From assembly GCA_017430155.1 (NCBI GenBank), contig JAFRNO010000733.1:1-5151 (forward strand): DNA of 5,151 nucleotides, written 5' to 3'. Position 1 is the first letter of the stretch. Every line of letters starts with the position of its first letter. Of the stretch, positions 1 to 5,151 are shown in pieces. The notes under the pieces are model-generated. The model made no database searches, had not been told where the DNA came from, and saw nothing but the letters and a program-made list of their open reading frames with translations. Source of the DNA: Kiritimatiellia bacterium (lineage in GTDB: Bacteria; Verrucomicrobiota; Kiritimatiellia; RFP12; UBA1067). Position numbers and translations under genes: made by a program.

Positions 1-35
1 GCGCCGAGCGCGGCAAGGAGAATCGCGCGTTCCAT
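1..35 (-). CDS. Start of a probable exported protein (partial, cut by window edge)
   Basis: An ATG at 35-33 opens a frame that runs off the left edge, giving 11 codons that read MERAILLAALG. The short charged start followed by a hydrophobic run looks like the beginning of a signal peptide and resembles the start of the upstream hydrolase (MKKTILLAACG), so the product is probably exported too. It lies 11 bases after the hydrolase stop codon with no room for a promoter, which suggests co-transcription. No good Shine-Dalgarno sequence is visible (CCCCCCTGAC precedes the ATG). The function cannot be told from 11 residues, and the start itself is tentative. Confidence 0.5.
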   Translation of the reverse strand, partial: MERAILLAALG

Positions 36-46
36 GTCAGGGGGGA

Positions 47-1465
47 TTAGAGGTCAAAGGTGATCAGGAAGGCGGCGGAGTAGGCGTCCGGCTTGGAGAG
101 GGTGAACTTGCCGTTCTTCATGTTGACGGGGAACGGCTCGAGGTCCTTCTCGAAGCTCAGCACGCGCGCCGAGACCTTCTTCACGCCCGTCAGGCCCTTC
201 ACCGTCACGGGGATCTGTGTCCCGCGGCCGTAGTAGTCGGTGACCAGCAGGAAGGCCTTCTTCCCATCCGCGCTCTTCGTGGCGAAGGCGGTCACGTCCT
301 TGTCCGTGCTCGTACTCGCGCAGATGTCGGCGCTGTCGCGCTTGATCTCGCCGAACGCCTTCATCGCGTAGAAGTTCTTGTTGAGCTCCTTCGTCTCGTA
401 GTTCATGAAACCCCAGTTGCCGTAGAAGCGGCAGCCGTAGAAGTAGGCCTGGTCGTAGCGGGAGGTCTGGAGGCGGGAGAGGATCGTGAGCGAGTAGCAG
501 GCGGAGTTGATGTCGTTCATGTTGTCGGGCGCGCGGACCTTCGCGTTGCGGCCCCAGCCGGACTTGCAGACGAAGTGCCACTCGTTGATGATGAACTCGA
601 GACCGTCGAATCCCTCCTCCTTGCACATCTTGTCCGCCCTGGCCGCCATGTCGAACATCCGGTCGGGGTCGTTGCCGTAGTAGTGCCAGGAGAGGAAGTC
701 GGGACGCACGCCCGCCTCCTTGCAGGCGCGGAGGATCGGGCGGAACCAGTCCTCGCGCATGGAGCAGAGCGCGGGGCCGCCGACCTTGACATCAGGGAAT
801 TCGGACTTCAGGCGCTTCAGCACCTTCACGAAGAACTTGACGAACAGTTCGCGACGCTCGGCGTTGCGGTTGTTCTTGGGGTCGCGGTCGTTCACGCCGC
901 CGTTGAAGCTCCACATGTTGTTGGAGCCGTCGGGTTCGTTCCAGATCTCCCAGTACTTGATCGGGCGCACCTTGCCGTCGGCGGTGCCCCAGCCCTTCTC
1001 GTAGTGGCGCACGATGCCCGCGAAGACCTCGGCCATGTGGTCGAAGTCCTTCGGGATCTCGGCGGCGAAGTGGATAAGGCCCGTATGCTCGATCGACGTG
1101 CCAAGGCGATAGAACGGCTTCTGCCCGATGGCGTACTGGAGGTCCACCATGAAGTCGGTCGTGTCGAAGAAGTAGTTTTTGGGATCCTTCGGGTCGAGGT
1201 GCCTGAGCGGGAACACGTACTGCACGTCGAAGGCGCGGCAACCGCAGTTGATGAGCCCGAGGTCGTGCGAGCGCACGTAGTCGAAGTTCATCTCCTTGAG
1301 CTTGTCGTCCCACACGGTCTGGTGGGCGCGCTCGAAGTTCGGGGCGTAGCCCGAGGAGTGGAGGGCGGGACGGAACTTCGCGGTCGTCTGCGAGAAGTCC
1401 GCCGTCACGGCCGCCGACGCGGCGAGCGCCGCGCCGCACGCGGCCAGAAGGATTGTCTTCTTCAT
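47..1465 (-). CDS. Exported glycoside hydrolase, GH39-like (beta-xylosidase/related, clan GH-A)
   Basis: This 472-residue protein is probably a secreted or periplasmic retaining glycoside hydrolase. Residues 1-22 form a signal peptide (MKKTILLAACG, then an Ala-rich stretch ending near AVTA). A TIM-barrel domain follows at about 25-380. It contains YVRSHDLG (64-71), typical of the GH39 first strands. YWEIWNEPDG (171-180) carries the presumed acid/base Glu177 after Asn176. DFLSWHYYG (256-264) is a further conserved strand, and LEFIINEWHF (289-298) carries the presumed nucleophile Glu295. A C-terminal all-beta accessory domain spans about 385-472. Arrangement and length match GH39 enzymes such as beta-xylosidases and alpha-L-iduronidases, but the substrate cannot be told; neighbouring clan GH-A families are possible. 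LAAC at 7-10 resembles a lipobox, but the hydrophobic stretch before it is very short, so signal peptidase I cleavage is more likely. The start is supported by a GAAAGG ribosome binding site 9 bases upstream and by the signal peptide. Confidence 0.85.
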   Translation of the reverse strand: MKKTILLAACGAALAASAAVTADFSQTTAKFRPALHSSGYAPNFERAHQTVWDDKLKEMNFDYVRSHDLGLINCGCRAFDVQYVFPLRHLDPKDPKNYFFDTTDFMVDLQYAIGQKPFYRLGTSIEHTGLIHFAAEIPKDFDHMAEVFAGIVRHYEKGWGTADGKVRPIKYWEIWNEPDGSNNMWSFNGGVNDRDPKNNRNAERRELFVKFFVKVLKRLKSEFPDVKVGGPALCSMREDWFRPILRACKEAGVRPDFLSWHYYGNDPDRMFDMAARADKMCKEEGFDGLEFIINEWHFVCKSGWGRNAKVRAPDNMNDINSACYSLTILSRLQTSRYDQAYFYGCRFYGNWGFMNYETKELNKNFYAMKAFGEIKRDSADICASTSTDKDVTAFATKSADGKKAFLLVTDYYGRGTQIPVTVKGLTGVKKVSARVLSFEKDLEPFPVNMKNGKFTLSKPDAYSAAFLITFDL

Positions 1466-1474
1466 GTCAATATG

Positions 1475-1480
1475 CCTTTC
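1475..1480 (-). promoter_or_regulatory. Ribosome binding site of the GH39-like gene
   Basis: GAAAGG lies 9 bases before the ATG at 1465. It is a moderate Shine-Dalgarno match and supports this start, which also gives a complete signal peptide. Confidence 0.55.
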
Positions 1481-1544
1481 TTTGTTGCTGAAAACCTACT
1501 TGCGCGACATCCAGCAAGACATCGCGTCATCATTATACCACATA

Positions 1545-1560
1545 TCCGCCCTAAAGCGGA
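1545..1560. repeat. Short inverted repeat upstream of the TATAAT box, possible operator
   Basis: TCCGC (1545-1549) and GCGGA (1556-1560) form a perfect 5-base inverted repeat around a 6-base centre (CCTAAA). It sits just upstream of the extended -10 of the hydrolase gene, where the -35 region should be, so a bound regulator could either block or replace -35 contacts. It is short enough to occur by chance in GC-rich DNA, and no T-run follows on the minus strand, so it is not a standard intrinsic terminator. Confidence 0.3.
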
Positions 1561-1576
1561 GTTCCGATGGAATCCG

Positions 1577-1954
1577 TCAGGGGAGCGACACGACCTTCTT
1601 GCCCAGCGGGGCAAAGCTGACCTTTGCGATCCGGAAGCACGCGATTCCGAACGGGATGCCGATGATCGTCACGCAGAAGAACAGACCCGCGATCACGGCG
1701 CTGATCCAGAGCCAGAGCCCCGCGAATATGACCCAGATGACGTTCAGCAAGAACGTGCACGCCCCGGCATTTTCGCTCGGCACCACCATTTTCCCAAATG
1801 GGAAGAAGGCGAATTGAGCAATCCGGAAACAGGCAATGCCATAAGGGATGCCGATGATCGTCAGGCAAAAGAACAGACCCGTAATCAGCCATTCGAGACC
1901 CATCCACAGGCCGCCCAAGAGGAACCAGAGGATATTTCCTAGTACTGCCAGCAT
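1577..1954 (-). CDS. yccF: YccF family (DUF307) inner-membrane protein
   Basis: This 125-residue hydrophobic protein belongs to the YccF/DUF307 family of small membrane proteins, whose molecular role is not established. The family hallmark is a duplicated segment. Here it reads GLFFCLTIIGIPYGIACFRI from residue 26 and GLFFCVTIIGIPFGIACFRI from residue 90, with each copy followed by a FxPxGKxVV-like ending (51-58 and 115-122). About four membrane segments are expected, near 8-22, 24-45, 67-83 and 86-105. The N-terminus MLAVLGNILWFLLGG aligns well with the start of E. coli YccF as I recall it (MRTVLNILNFVLGG), which supports the ATG at 1954. The protein is somewhat shorter than the E. coli one (about 148 residues), mainly at the C-terminus. 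It has its own upstream promoter and probably forms a single-gene transcript. The Shine-Dalgarno match is weak (AGTGAG, 1967-1962). Confidence 0.93.
   Translation of the reverse strand: MLAVLGNILWFLLGGLWMGLEWLITGLFFCLTIIGIPYGIACFRIAQFAFFPFGKMVVPSENAGACTFLLNVIWVIFAGLWLWISAVIAGLFFCVTIIGIPFGIACFRIAKVSFAPLGKKVVSLP
1626..1887 (-). repeat. In-frame internal duplication within yccF (two copies, 192-base offset)
   Basis: Positions 1626-1695 and 1818-1887 align without gaps at an offset of 192 bases (64 codons). By my count by eye 58 of 70 bases match, including an identical 19-base core (1653-1671 and 1845-1863). The two copies encode the paired YccF domains. A two-repeat structure is normal for the family, but this level of nucleotide identity is more than protein conservation alone requires. 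Confidence 0.85.
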
Positions 1955-1992
1955 AACAAGAACTCACTTTCTCTTAGAGGTTGTTTGCATTT

Positions 1993-2021
1993 AGAATATC
2001 AAACCCATCCCCGTCCGTCAA
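1993..2021 (-). promoter_or_regulatory. Promoter of yccF
   Basis: On the minus strand, TTGACG (2021-2016, five of six bases matching the -35 consensus) and TATTCT (1998-1993, four of six matching the -10) are separated by exactly 17 bases. A TG precedes the -10 by one base, giving an extended -10 (TGATATTCT). Transcription would start near 1986, about 32 bases before the ATG at 1954. The element lies entirely in the 89-base gap between fmdB and yccF, so yccF is probably transcribed separately from the operon upstream. Confidence 0.65.
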
Positions 2022-2043
2022 TCATTCTACGGAGCTCGTCCGG

Positions 2044-2295
2044 TCAGAAAACCTTCTCGTATTCGCCCTTCTGGACTTTCTTCAGGCAGGAGAAGCCCGC
2101 GCGCTTGGCGCGGTAGTGGAGATCGGTCTGGGAATGGCCGAGACCGGGGGCCTGGATCACGCGGAACACCGGCGCGCCGCAGTCGGGGCAGACGGTGAGC
2201 TTCGGGTCGTTGATCGACTGATTGACCTCAAAGCCCGCGCGGCACTTCGCGCACCCCTTCTTCCCCTCCTTCGCCTCGTAGACGTATATCGGCAT
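2044..2295 (-). CDS. FmdB family zinc-ribbon protein
   Basis: This 83-residue protein starts with MPIYVYEA, the typical opening of the FmdB/CxxC_CxxC_SSSS regulatory-protein family. Two CxxC pairs (Cys15/Cys18 and Cys36/Cys39, the latter in VCPDCGAPVFRVIQ) should bind one zinc ion. The first pair sits a few residues later than in common members because of a short insert (KEGKKG, 9-14). The C-terminal half, rich in Lys, Tyr and Gly, is probably flexible. The family is named after a putative regulator of formamidase, but its biochemical role is mostly unknown, so a specific regulatory target should not be assumed. It is the last gene of the symporter-folE-fmdB operon, 10 bases after the folE stop, and starts from a strong AGGAGG site. 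Confidence 0.92.
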   Translation of the reverse strand: MPIYVYEAKEGKKGCAKCRAGFEVNQSINDPKLTVCPDCGAPVFRVIQAPGLGHSQTDLHYRAKRAGFSCLKKVQKGEYEKVF

Positions 2296-2300
2296 GGCCG

Positions 2301-2306
2301 CCTCCT
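2301..2306 (-). promoter_or_regulatory. Strong ribosome binding site of the fmdB-like gene
   Basis: A perfect AGGAGG lies 5 bases before the ATG at 2295, and its first base is the last base of the folE TGA stop codon (2308-2306). Ribosomes terminating on folE would be placed directly on this site, which suggests coupled translation. Confidence 0.8.
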
Positions 2307-2884
2307 CACTTCGCGAGCGACAGGAATTCCTGCCGCACCTTCTCGTCCTCGCGGAAGCTGCCGAGCATGGCGGATGTCACCATCTCGGAGTCCTGCTTCT
2401 CCACGCCGCGCATCATCATGCAGAGGTGCCGGCAGCGGAACACCACGCCCACGCCCTCGGCCTTGGCCGCGTCCTGGATCGCCTCCGCCACCTGCTCCGT
2501 GAGGCGCTCCTGGATCTGCAGGCGGCGCGCGAAGCAGTCCACGATGCGGGCGATCTTCGACACGCCCAGCACCTTGCCCCGTGCGATGTAGCCAACCGCG
2601 CACGTGCCGTAGAACGGCAGCAGGTGGTGCTCGCACATCGAGTAGACCTCGACGCCGCGCAGCACGATCATGTGGTTCGCGCCCGTCTCGAAAATGGCGT
2701 TGTTCAGGACGCCCCGCGGCGTCTGGCGGTAGCCGCGCGTGAGAAAGGCAAGCGACTTCGCCACGCGCGCAGGCGTCTTCAACAGCCCGTCGCGGCCGGG
2801 ATCCTCGCCGAGCTCCACGAGGAGCTGGCGCACGAGCGAGGCGATCTTCTTTTCGTCCGGCTCCCGAATGTCTTTCTTCTTCAT
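2306..2884 (-). CDS. folE: GTP cyclohydrolase I
   Basis: This 192-residue enzyme converts GTP to 7,8-dihydroneopterin triphosphate and formate, the first step of tetrahydrofolate synthesis and also an entry to queuosine synthesis. The signature [11 protein letters not shown] (83-93) supplies zinc ligands Cys84 and His87. The third ligand, Cys155, lies in [10 protein letters not shown] (152-161), with catalytic His153 two residues before it. [24 protein letters not shown] (from 106) contains the conserved Lys110 and Gln125-Glu126 of the pterin pocket. The C-terminal TSAMLGSF (170-177) is also typical. All zinc ligands are present, so the enzyme should be active as the usual homodecamer. The frame stays open for 114 codons upstream, but that extension is Arg-rich and antiparallel in character to the symporter frame. 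The true start is the ATG at 2884, which overlaps the symporter stop as ATGA and has GGAG 7 bases upstream. No other folate gene is in the window. Confidence 0.97.
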   Translation of the reverse strand: MKKKDIREPDEKKIASLVRQLLVELGEDPGRDGLLKTPARVAKSLAFLTRGYRQTPRGVLNNAIFETGANHMIVLRGVEVYSMCEHHLLPFYGTCAVGYIARGKVLGVSKIARIVDCFARRLQIQERLTEQVAEAIQDAAKAEGVGVVFRCRHLCMMMRGVEKQDSEMVTSAMLGSFREDEKVRQEFLSLAK

Positions 2885-4107
2885 TTTTCTACTCCAATTC
2901 CTGTCTCTTTCCCGCGCGGGAGGGCCGCGCTTGTCGCGGCCGCATGGCGACCGAAGAACCGGTCCACGACGACGGCGATCGCGCCGTCGCCCGCCACGTT
3001 GCAGGCGGTGCCGAGCCCGTCCATCGCCACGTACACGGTCATCAGCATCGTGCACTGCTCGGGCGTGAAGCCGAGAATCGACTCCAAAAGACCGAGCGAG
3101 CTCATGATCACGCCGCACGCCACGCCGGGCGCGGCGACGGCTGTGATCGCCATCATGAAGATGAAGTACGTGAACTGGCCGAGCGTGACGGGCGCGCCCG
3201 CGAGCACCATGAACGCGACGGCGCACGAGACCACCTTCACGGTGGAGCCGGCCAGGTGGATCGTCGCGCAGAGCGGCACCACGAGACCCGTCGTCTCCTC
3301 GCCGATGCCGTTCTTCCGCACGCAGCGCATGGTGACGGGAATCGTGGCTGCGGACGAGCAGATCGTAAGCGCGGTGAAGTACGCGGGGAGCATGTTCCAG
3401 ACGACGGGGAGCGGGTTGCGCCGCGCGAGGAGGCAGGCGACGCCGTACTGGATGAGGAGCAGGAGCACGGTGAGGACGATGCTCATGGCGATGATCTTCG
3501 CGGCCGTGACGCCGAAGGCGGCCAGCTGCCCGGAGGCGGTCATGTTCGCGATCATCGCCATGATGTAGAACGGCAGCACGGGAAGGATCGCGTGTTCGAT
3601 CGTCTTGGAGACGATCACGCGCAGGTCGTCGAACACGCGCTTGATCGCCTGCGCCTTCGTGAAGATGATGCCGAGACCGATCATGAACGAGAGGAAGAGC
3701 GCCGTCATCACGTTCATGACGGGCGGGATTTCGAGGAGCGGTTTCACCTTGGCGGCCTTGTCAAGGTGACCGATGCCTTCGGTGAGGATGGAAGGGAACA
3801 CGGCCGCGCTCCCGAAGTAGGAGAGGAAGCCGGCGAAGACGGTGGAGCCGTAGGCGATGAGGACGACGGCGAGCAGCGTCTTGCCCGCGCCCGACCCCGT
3901 CTCGGCGATGGCGGGCGTGACGAGGCCGAGGATGAGGAGCGGCACGATGAAGCGGAGAATCTGCCCGAACACGCCGCTGAACGCGTTCACGCCCTTGAGC
4001 CCCCACGCGCACGGCGCCCAGGGATGGCCGAGCACCCAACCAAGCGCCACACCGCCCACGATGGCGATGAGGATCTTCGAGAAAAGTCCGAGTTTTATTT
4101 TTCGCAT
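2881..4107 (-). CDS. Dicarboxylate/amino acid:cation symporter (DAACS family, TC 2.A.23)
   Basis: This 408-residue inner-membrane protein should import an amino acid or organic acid together with Na+ or H+. It has the glutamate-transporter fold: hydrophobic helices at about 8-28, 46-67, 76-98, 128-150, 171-192 and 203-226, then the transport core. Hairpin 1 carries SSAATIP (251-257). The following helix has [12 protein letters not shown] (277-288), in the place of the usual NMDGT sodium-site motif. Hairpin 2 is around 321-343. The last helix reads [15 protein letters not shown] (361-375), keeping Asp363, Asn370 and Asp374. Gly366 stands where aspartate/glutamate carriers have the arginine that holds the substrate side-chain carboxylate (Arg397 in GltPh). 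A neutral substrate, or a different binding mode, is therefore more likely than aspartate/glutamate; the first motif is closest to SstT (Ser/Thr). The exact substrate is unknown. It is the first gene of an operon with folE. No Shine-Dalgarno sequence precedes the ATG. Confidence 0.93.
   Translation of the reverse strand: MRKIKLGLFSKILIAIVGGVALGWVLGHPWAPCAWGLKGVNAFSGVFGQILRFIVPLLILGLVTPAIAETGSGAGKTLLAVVLIAYGSTVFAGFLSYFGSAAVFPSILTEGIGHLDKAAKVKPLLEIPPVMNVMTALFLSFMIGLGIIFTKAQAIKRVFDDLRVIVSKTIEHAILPVLPFYIMAMIANMTASGQLAAFGVTAAKIIAMSIVLTVLLLLIQYGVACLLARRNPLPVVWNMLPAYFTALTICSSAATIPVTMRCVRKNGIGEETTGLVVPLCATIHLAGSTVKVVSCAVAFMVLAGAPVTLGQFTYFIFMMAITAVAAPGVACGVIMSSLGLLESILGFTPEQCTMLMTVYVAMDGLGTACNVAGDGAIAVVVDRFFGRHAAATSAALPRGKETGIGVEK
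2892..2895 (-). promoter_or_regulatory. Ribosome binding site of folE, inside the symporter gene
   Basis: GGAG lies 7 bases before the folE ATG at 2884, within the last codons of the symporter gene. Together with the ATGA stop/start overlap it decides the folE start and suggests translational coupling. Confidence 0.7.
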
Positions 4108-4148
4108 GGCCGTATTCTACCAAACGTCCGCGCGCGCCGCAACCTCGG
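4108..4148 (-). promoter_or_regulatory. Probable leaderless promoter of the symporter-folE-fmdB operon
   Basis: This is the 41-base gap between the beta-helix gene stop and the symporter start. TAGAAT (4119-4114) is preceded by TG one base upstream (TGGTAGAAT, 4122-4114), giving an extended -10. TTGCGG (4142-4137) lies exactly 17 bases upstream as a weak -35. Six bases (ACGGCC) separate the -10 from the ATG, so the usual start point falls on the A of the ATG itself. No Shine-Dalgarno sequence is visible, which fits a leaderless mRNA. The stretch between the two boxes is an alternating GC run (4130-4136) that can pair with itself but has no T-run, so it is not a clear terminator for the upstream gene. 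Confidence 0.55.
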
Positions 4149-5151
4149 TCATTCGAAACTCCGGCTCTGGTCCGCGTCCAATCCCGGCATGTCGCGCGCG
4201 CCCATCGGCCCGCCGTCGGTGGCGCGCGCCGTGCCGAACGAGCCGGGCTTCAGACGGTAGTCGCGCTTCGCGGGGTCGACGAACTCCGGCAATCCCCAGA
4301 TGGAATCCCTGTCCAGTCCCGTCTCCGCCTTGTACTTCGCGAACTCGTCGCTGCCCGCGCCGTACGAGAGCGTCTTCGCCTGCGGGTTCCTCTGGCGGTC
4401 GCGTCCCGAGGCGAGCATCCGGAATATCTTGTTCTCGGGAATGTAGTAGAGGTTGTTCTCCATCACGAGGCCGTCCTTCACGACGGGAGTCTTCGCCCGC
4501 CAGTCGTTCCACATCGCCGCGGAGTGCTCCGTGGTTCGCACGAAGACGTTGTTGCGCACCACGAAGTTGGTGGTGGCGGCGGGGTTGTCGTAGAGCATCA
4601 GGTGTGCGCCGTTGGGGTTGGGACGCTGGTTGTGGCTCCAGCAGTATCCTGCGTCTACGAACGTGTTGTGCTCGACGAGGATGTTGCAGGTGCGGGACGC
4701 GGGGTCGTGGTTCCAGTACTCGAAGGAGTATTCAGCCTGCCATACCACGTTGTCGCGCCAGACGATGTCGAGTTCCGGCAACGGGCTACCAAGCGTCTGG
4801 CTCGTGAGGGCCGCGTCGTAGATCTGCCACAGGCGGTTGCGTTCCACGAGATTGTTACGGCAGTGTCCCCAGAACTCGATGCCGTTGCCGAAGCGGACCG
4901 GATAGCGCCGACCCGTCGCCGAGGTCTGCCAGTACTGCAGGCCACCGCCGAGCCAGTAGATGTCGCAGTTGCGGATCGTGATGCGCCGCGTGCCGCCGCC
5001 GCCGAAGCCGTGCGCGCCGGTGTAGCGGACGGCGAGACCGTCATAGACGACGTCATGGCAGCCGCCCTCGTTCACCACCGAGATCGTCTTGGCCAGCTCG
5101 ATGGACGAGAACATCTCGCCGGGGTTGCGCGCGCATTTCATCACCACGCGC
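4149..5151 (-). CDS. Right-handed parallel beta-helix protein (C-terminal part, cut by window edge)
   Basis: The frame is open through the right edge, so the N-terminus and any signal peptide lie outside; the GTG/ATG codons near 5147-5139 need not be starts. Residues below are counted from 5147. The visible 332 residues show successive beta-helix rungs with the V-x-x-N pattern: DVVYDGLAVRYTG (32-44), RITIRNCDIYWLGGG (55-69), NLVERNRLWQIYDAAL (99-114), DIVWRDNVVWQAEYSFEYW (127-145), NILVEHNTFVDAGYCW (155-170), NFVVRNNVFVRTTEHSA (194-210) and GLVMENNLYYI (226-236). A C-terminal closing segment follows, FVDPAKRDYRLKPGS (289-303), a motif common at the end of such secreted proteins. The fold is shared by pectate lyase-like polysaccharide lyases, epimerases and related carbohydrate-binding proteins. 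Tryptophan, tyrosine and asparagine are plentiful along the rungs, as in sugar-binding grooves. I cannot name catalytic residues or the substrate. A polysaccharide role is inferred from the fold and from the GH39-like enzyme nearby. Confidence 0.9.
   Translation of the reverse strand, partial: RVVMKCARNPGEMFSSIELAKTISVVNEGGCHDVVYDGLAVRYTGAHGFGGGGTRRITIRNCDIYWLGGGLQYWQTSATGRRYPVRFGNGIEFWGHCRNNLVERNRLWQIYDAALTSQTLGSPLPELDIVWRDNVVWQAEYSFEYWNHDPASRTCNILVEHNTFVDAGYCWSHNQRPNPNGAHLMLYDNPAATTNFVVRNNVFVRTTEHSAAMWNDWRAKTPVVKDGLVMENNLYYIPENKIFRMLASGRDRQRNPQAKTLSYGAGSDEFAKYKAETGLDRDSIWGLPEFVDPAKRDYRLKPGSFGTARATDGGPMGARDMPGLDADQSRSFE

Larger units (their letters stand above)
1466..1576 (-). promoter_or_regulatory. 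Promoter and leader region of the GH39-like gene
   Basis: This 111-base gap between the yccF stop and the hydrolase start holds a perfect TATAAT at 1537-1532. A TG one base upstream of it makes an extended -10 element (TGGTATAAT, 1540-1532). No good -35 hexamer is present at 16-18 bases (TCCGCT at 17), which is tolerable with an extended -10. The transcript would start near 1525-1527 and have a leader of about 60 bases. Within the leader, GATGTC occurs twice, 12 bases apart (1523-1518 and 1511-1506), nested in a 5-base inverted repeat CGCGA/TCGCG (1503-1507 and 1522-1526). No T-run terminator for yccF is visible. Confidence 0.65.

Noticed and set aside
1436..1438. Lipoprotein lipobox reading of LAAC at residues 7-10 of the hydrolase
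   Set aside because: The stretch before the Cys is too short for a typical lipoprotein signal, and a longer Ala-rich hydrophobic run with a good signal peptidase I site follows.
575..1942. Long plus-strand open frame (455 codons) opposite the hydrolase and yccF genes
   Set aside because: It is antisense to two well-supported genes and crosses their intergenic promoter. Its product is rich in Arg, Glu, Val and His with no recognisable domain, as expected for the reverse of GC-rich coding DNA.
2025..2043. Possible terminator hairpin after fmdB (CGGA/TCCG around GAGC)
   Set aside because: A 4-base stem with no T-run is too weak to call.
2885..3226. 114-codon upstream extension of the folE frame
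   Set aside because: It lies wholly inside the symporter gene in another frame and is Arg-rich and non-homologous. The ATG at 2884 with its own GGAG site gives the normal length for GTP cyclohydrolase I.
2294..3568. Plus-strand open frame (424 codons) opposite folE and the symporter
   Set aside because: It spans two confirmed minus-strand genes, shows no family motif and has shadow-type composition.
4120..4142. GC-rich self-complementary stretch after the beta-helix gene as an intrinsic terminator
   Set aside because: There is no following T-run on the minus strand and the pairing comes from simple CG alternation. It overlaps the spacer and -35 of the predicted promoter.
2944..4260. Long plus-strand open frame (438 codons) opposite the symporter
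   Set aside because: The product is a low-complexity mix of Asp, Glu, Arg and His, with no motif. The opposite strand encodes a clear DAACS transporter.

Overview
This GC-rich bacterial window carries six complete or nearly complete protein-coding genes, plus the first codons of a seventh. All are on the minus strand, so transcription runs from the right edge to the left. No RNA gene, insertion sequence, integrase, CRISPR array or replication origin could be found. The combination of exported beta-helix and GH39-like proteins, high GC and a tight one-strand layout fits a gut or anaerobic polysaccharide degrader. A member of the Planctomycetes-Verrucomicrobia-Lentisphaerae-Kiritimatiellota group is my guess; that is an inference from gene style, and no marker gene is present to settle it.

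Layout in transcription order. (1) 5151-4149: the C-terminal part of a right-handed beta-helix protein, cut by the window edge. (2) 4107-2044: a compact three-gene operon made of a DAACS-family amino acid/dicarboxylate:cation symporter, folE (GTP cyclohydrolase I) and an FmdB-type zinc-ribbon protein. The symporter and folE overlap by ATGA; fmdB follows folE after 10 bases, and its AGGAGG ribosome binding site overlaps the folE stop. A promoter-like element sits so close to the symporter ATG that the transcript may be leaderless. (3) 1954-1577: a YccF-family (DUF307) inner-membrane protein with its own promoter and a clear in-frame internal duplication. (4) 1465-47: an exported GH39-like glycoside hydrolase with its own TATAAT promoter. 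(5) 35-1: the first 11 codons of a further, probably exported, protein, likely co-transcribed with the hydrolase.

The two outer genes (beta-helix protein and GH39-like enzyme) look like extracytoplasmic polysaccharide-processing functions. The central operon is housekeeping: uptake of a small organic acid or amino acid, the first step of pterin/folate (or queuosine) biosynthesis, and a small zinc-ribbon protein. I see no strong evidence for a previously undescribed system. The points most worth a second look are the predicted leaderless promoter of the symporter operon, a shared extended -10 promoter style at all three promoters, the altered substrate and sodium-site motifs of the symporter, and the strong DNA-level internal repeat in the yccF gene.
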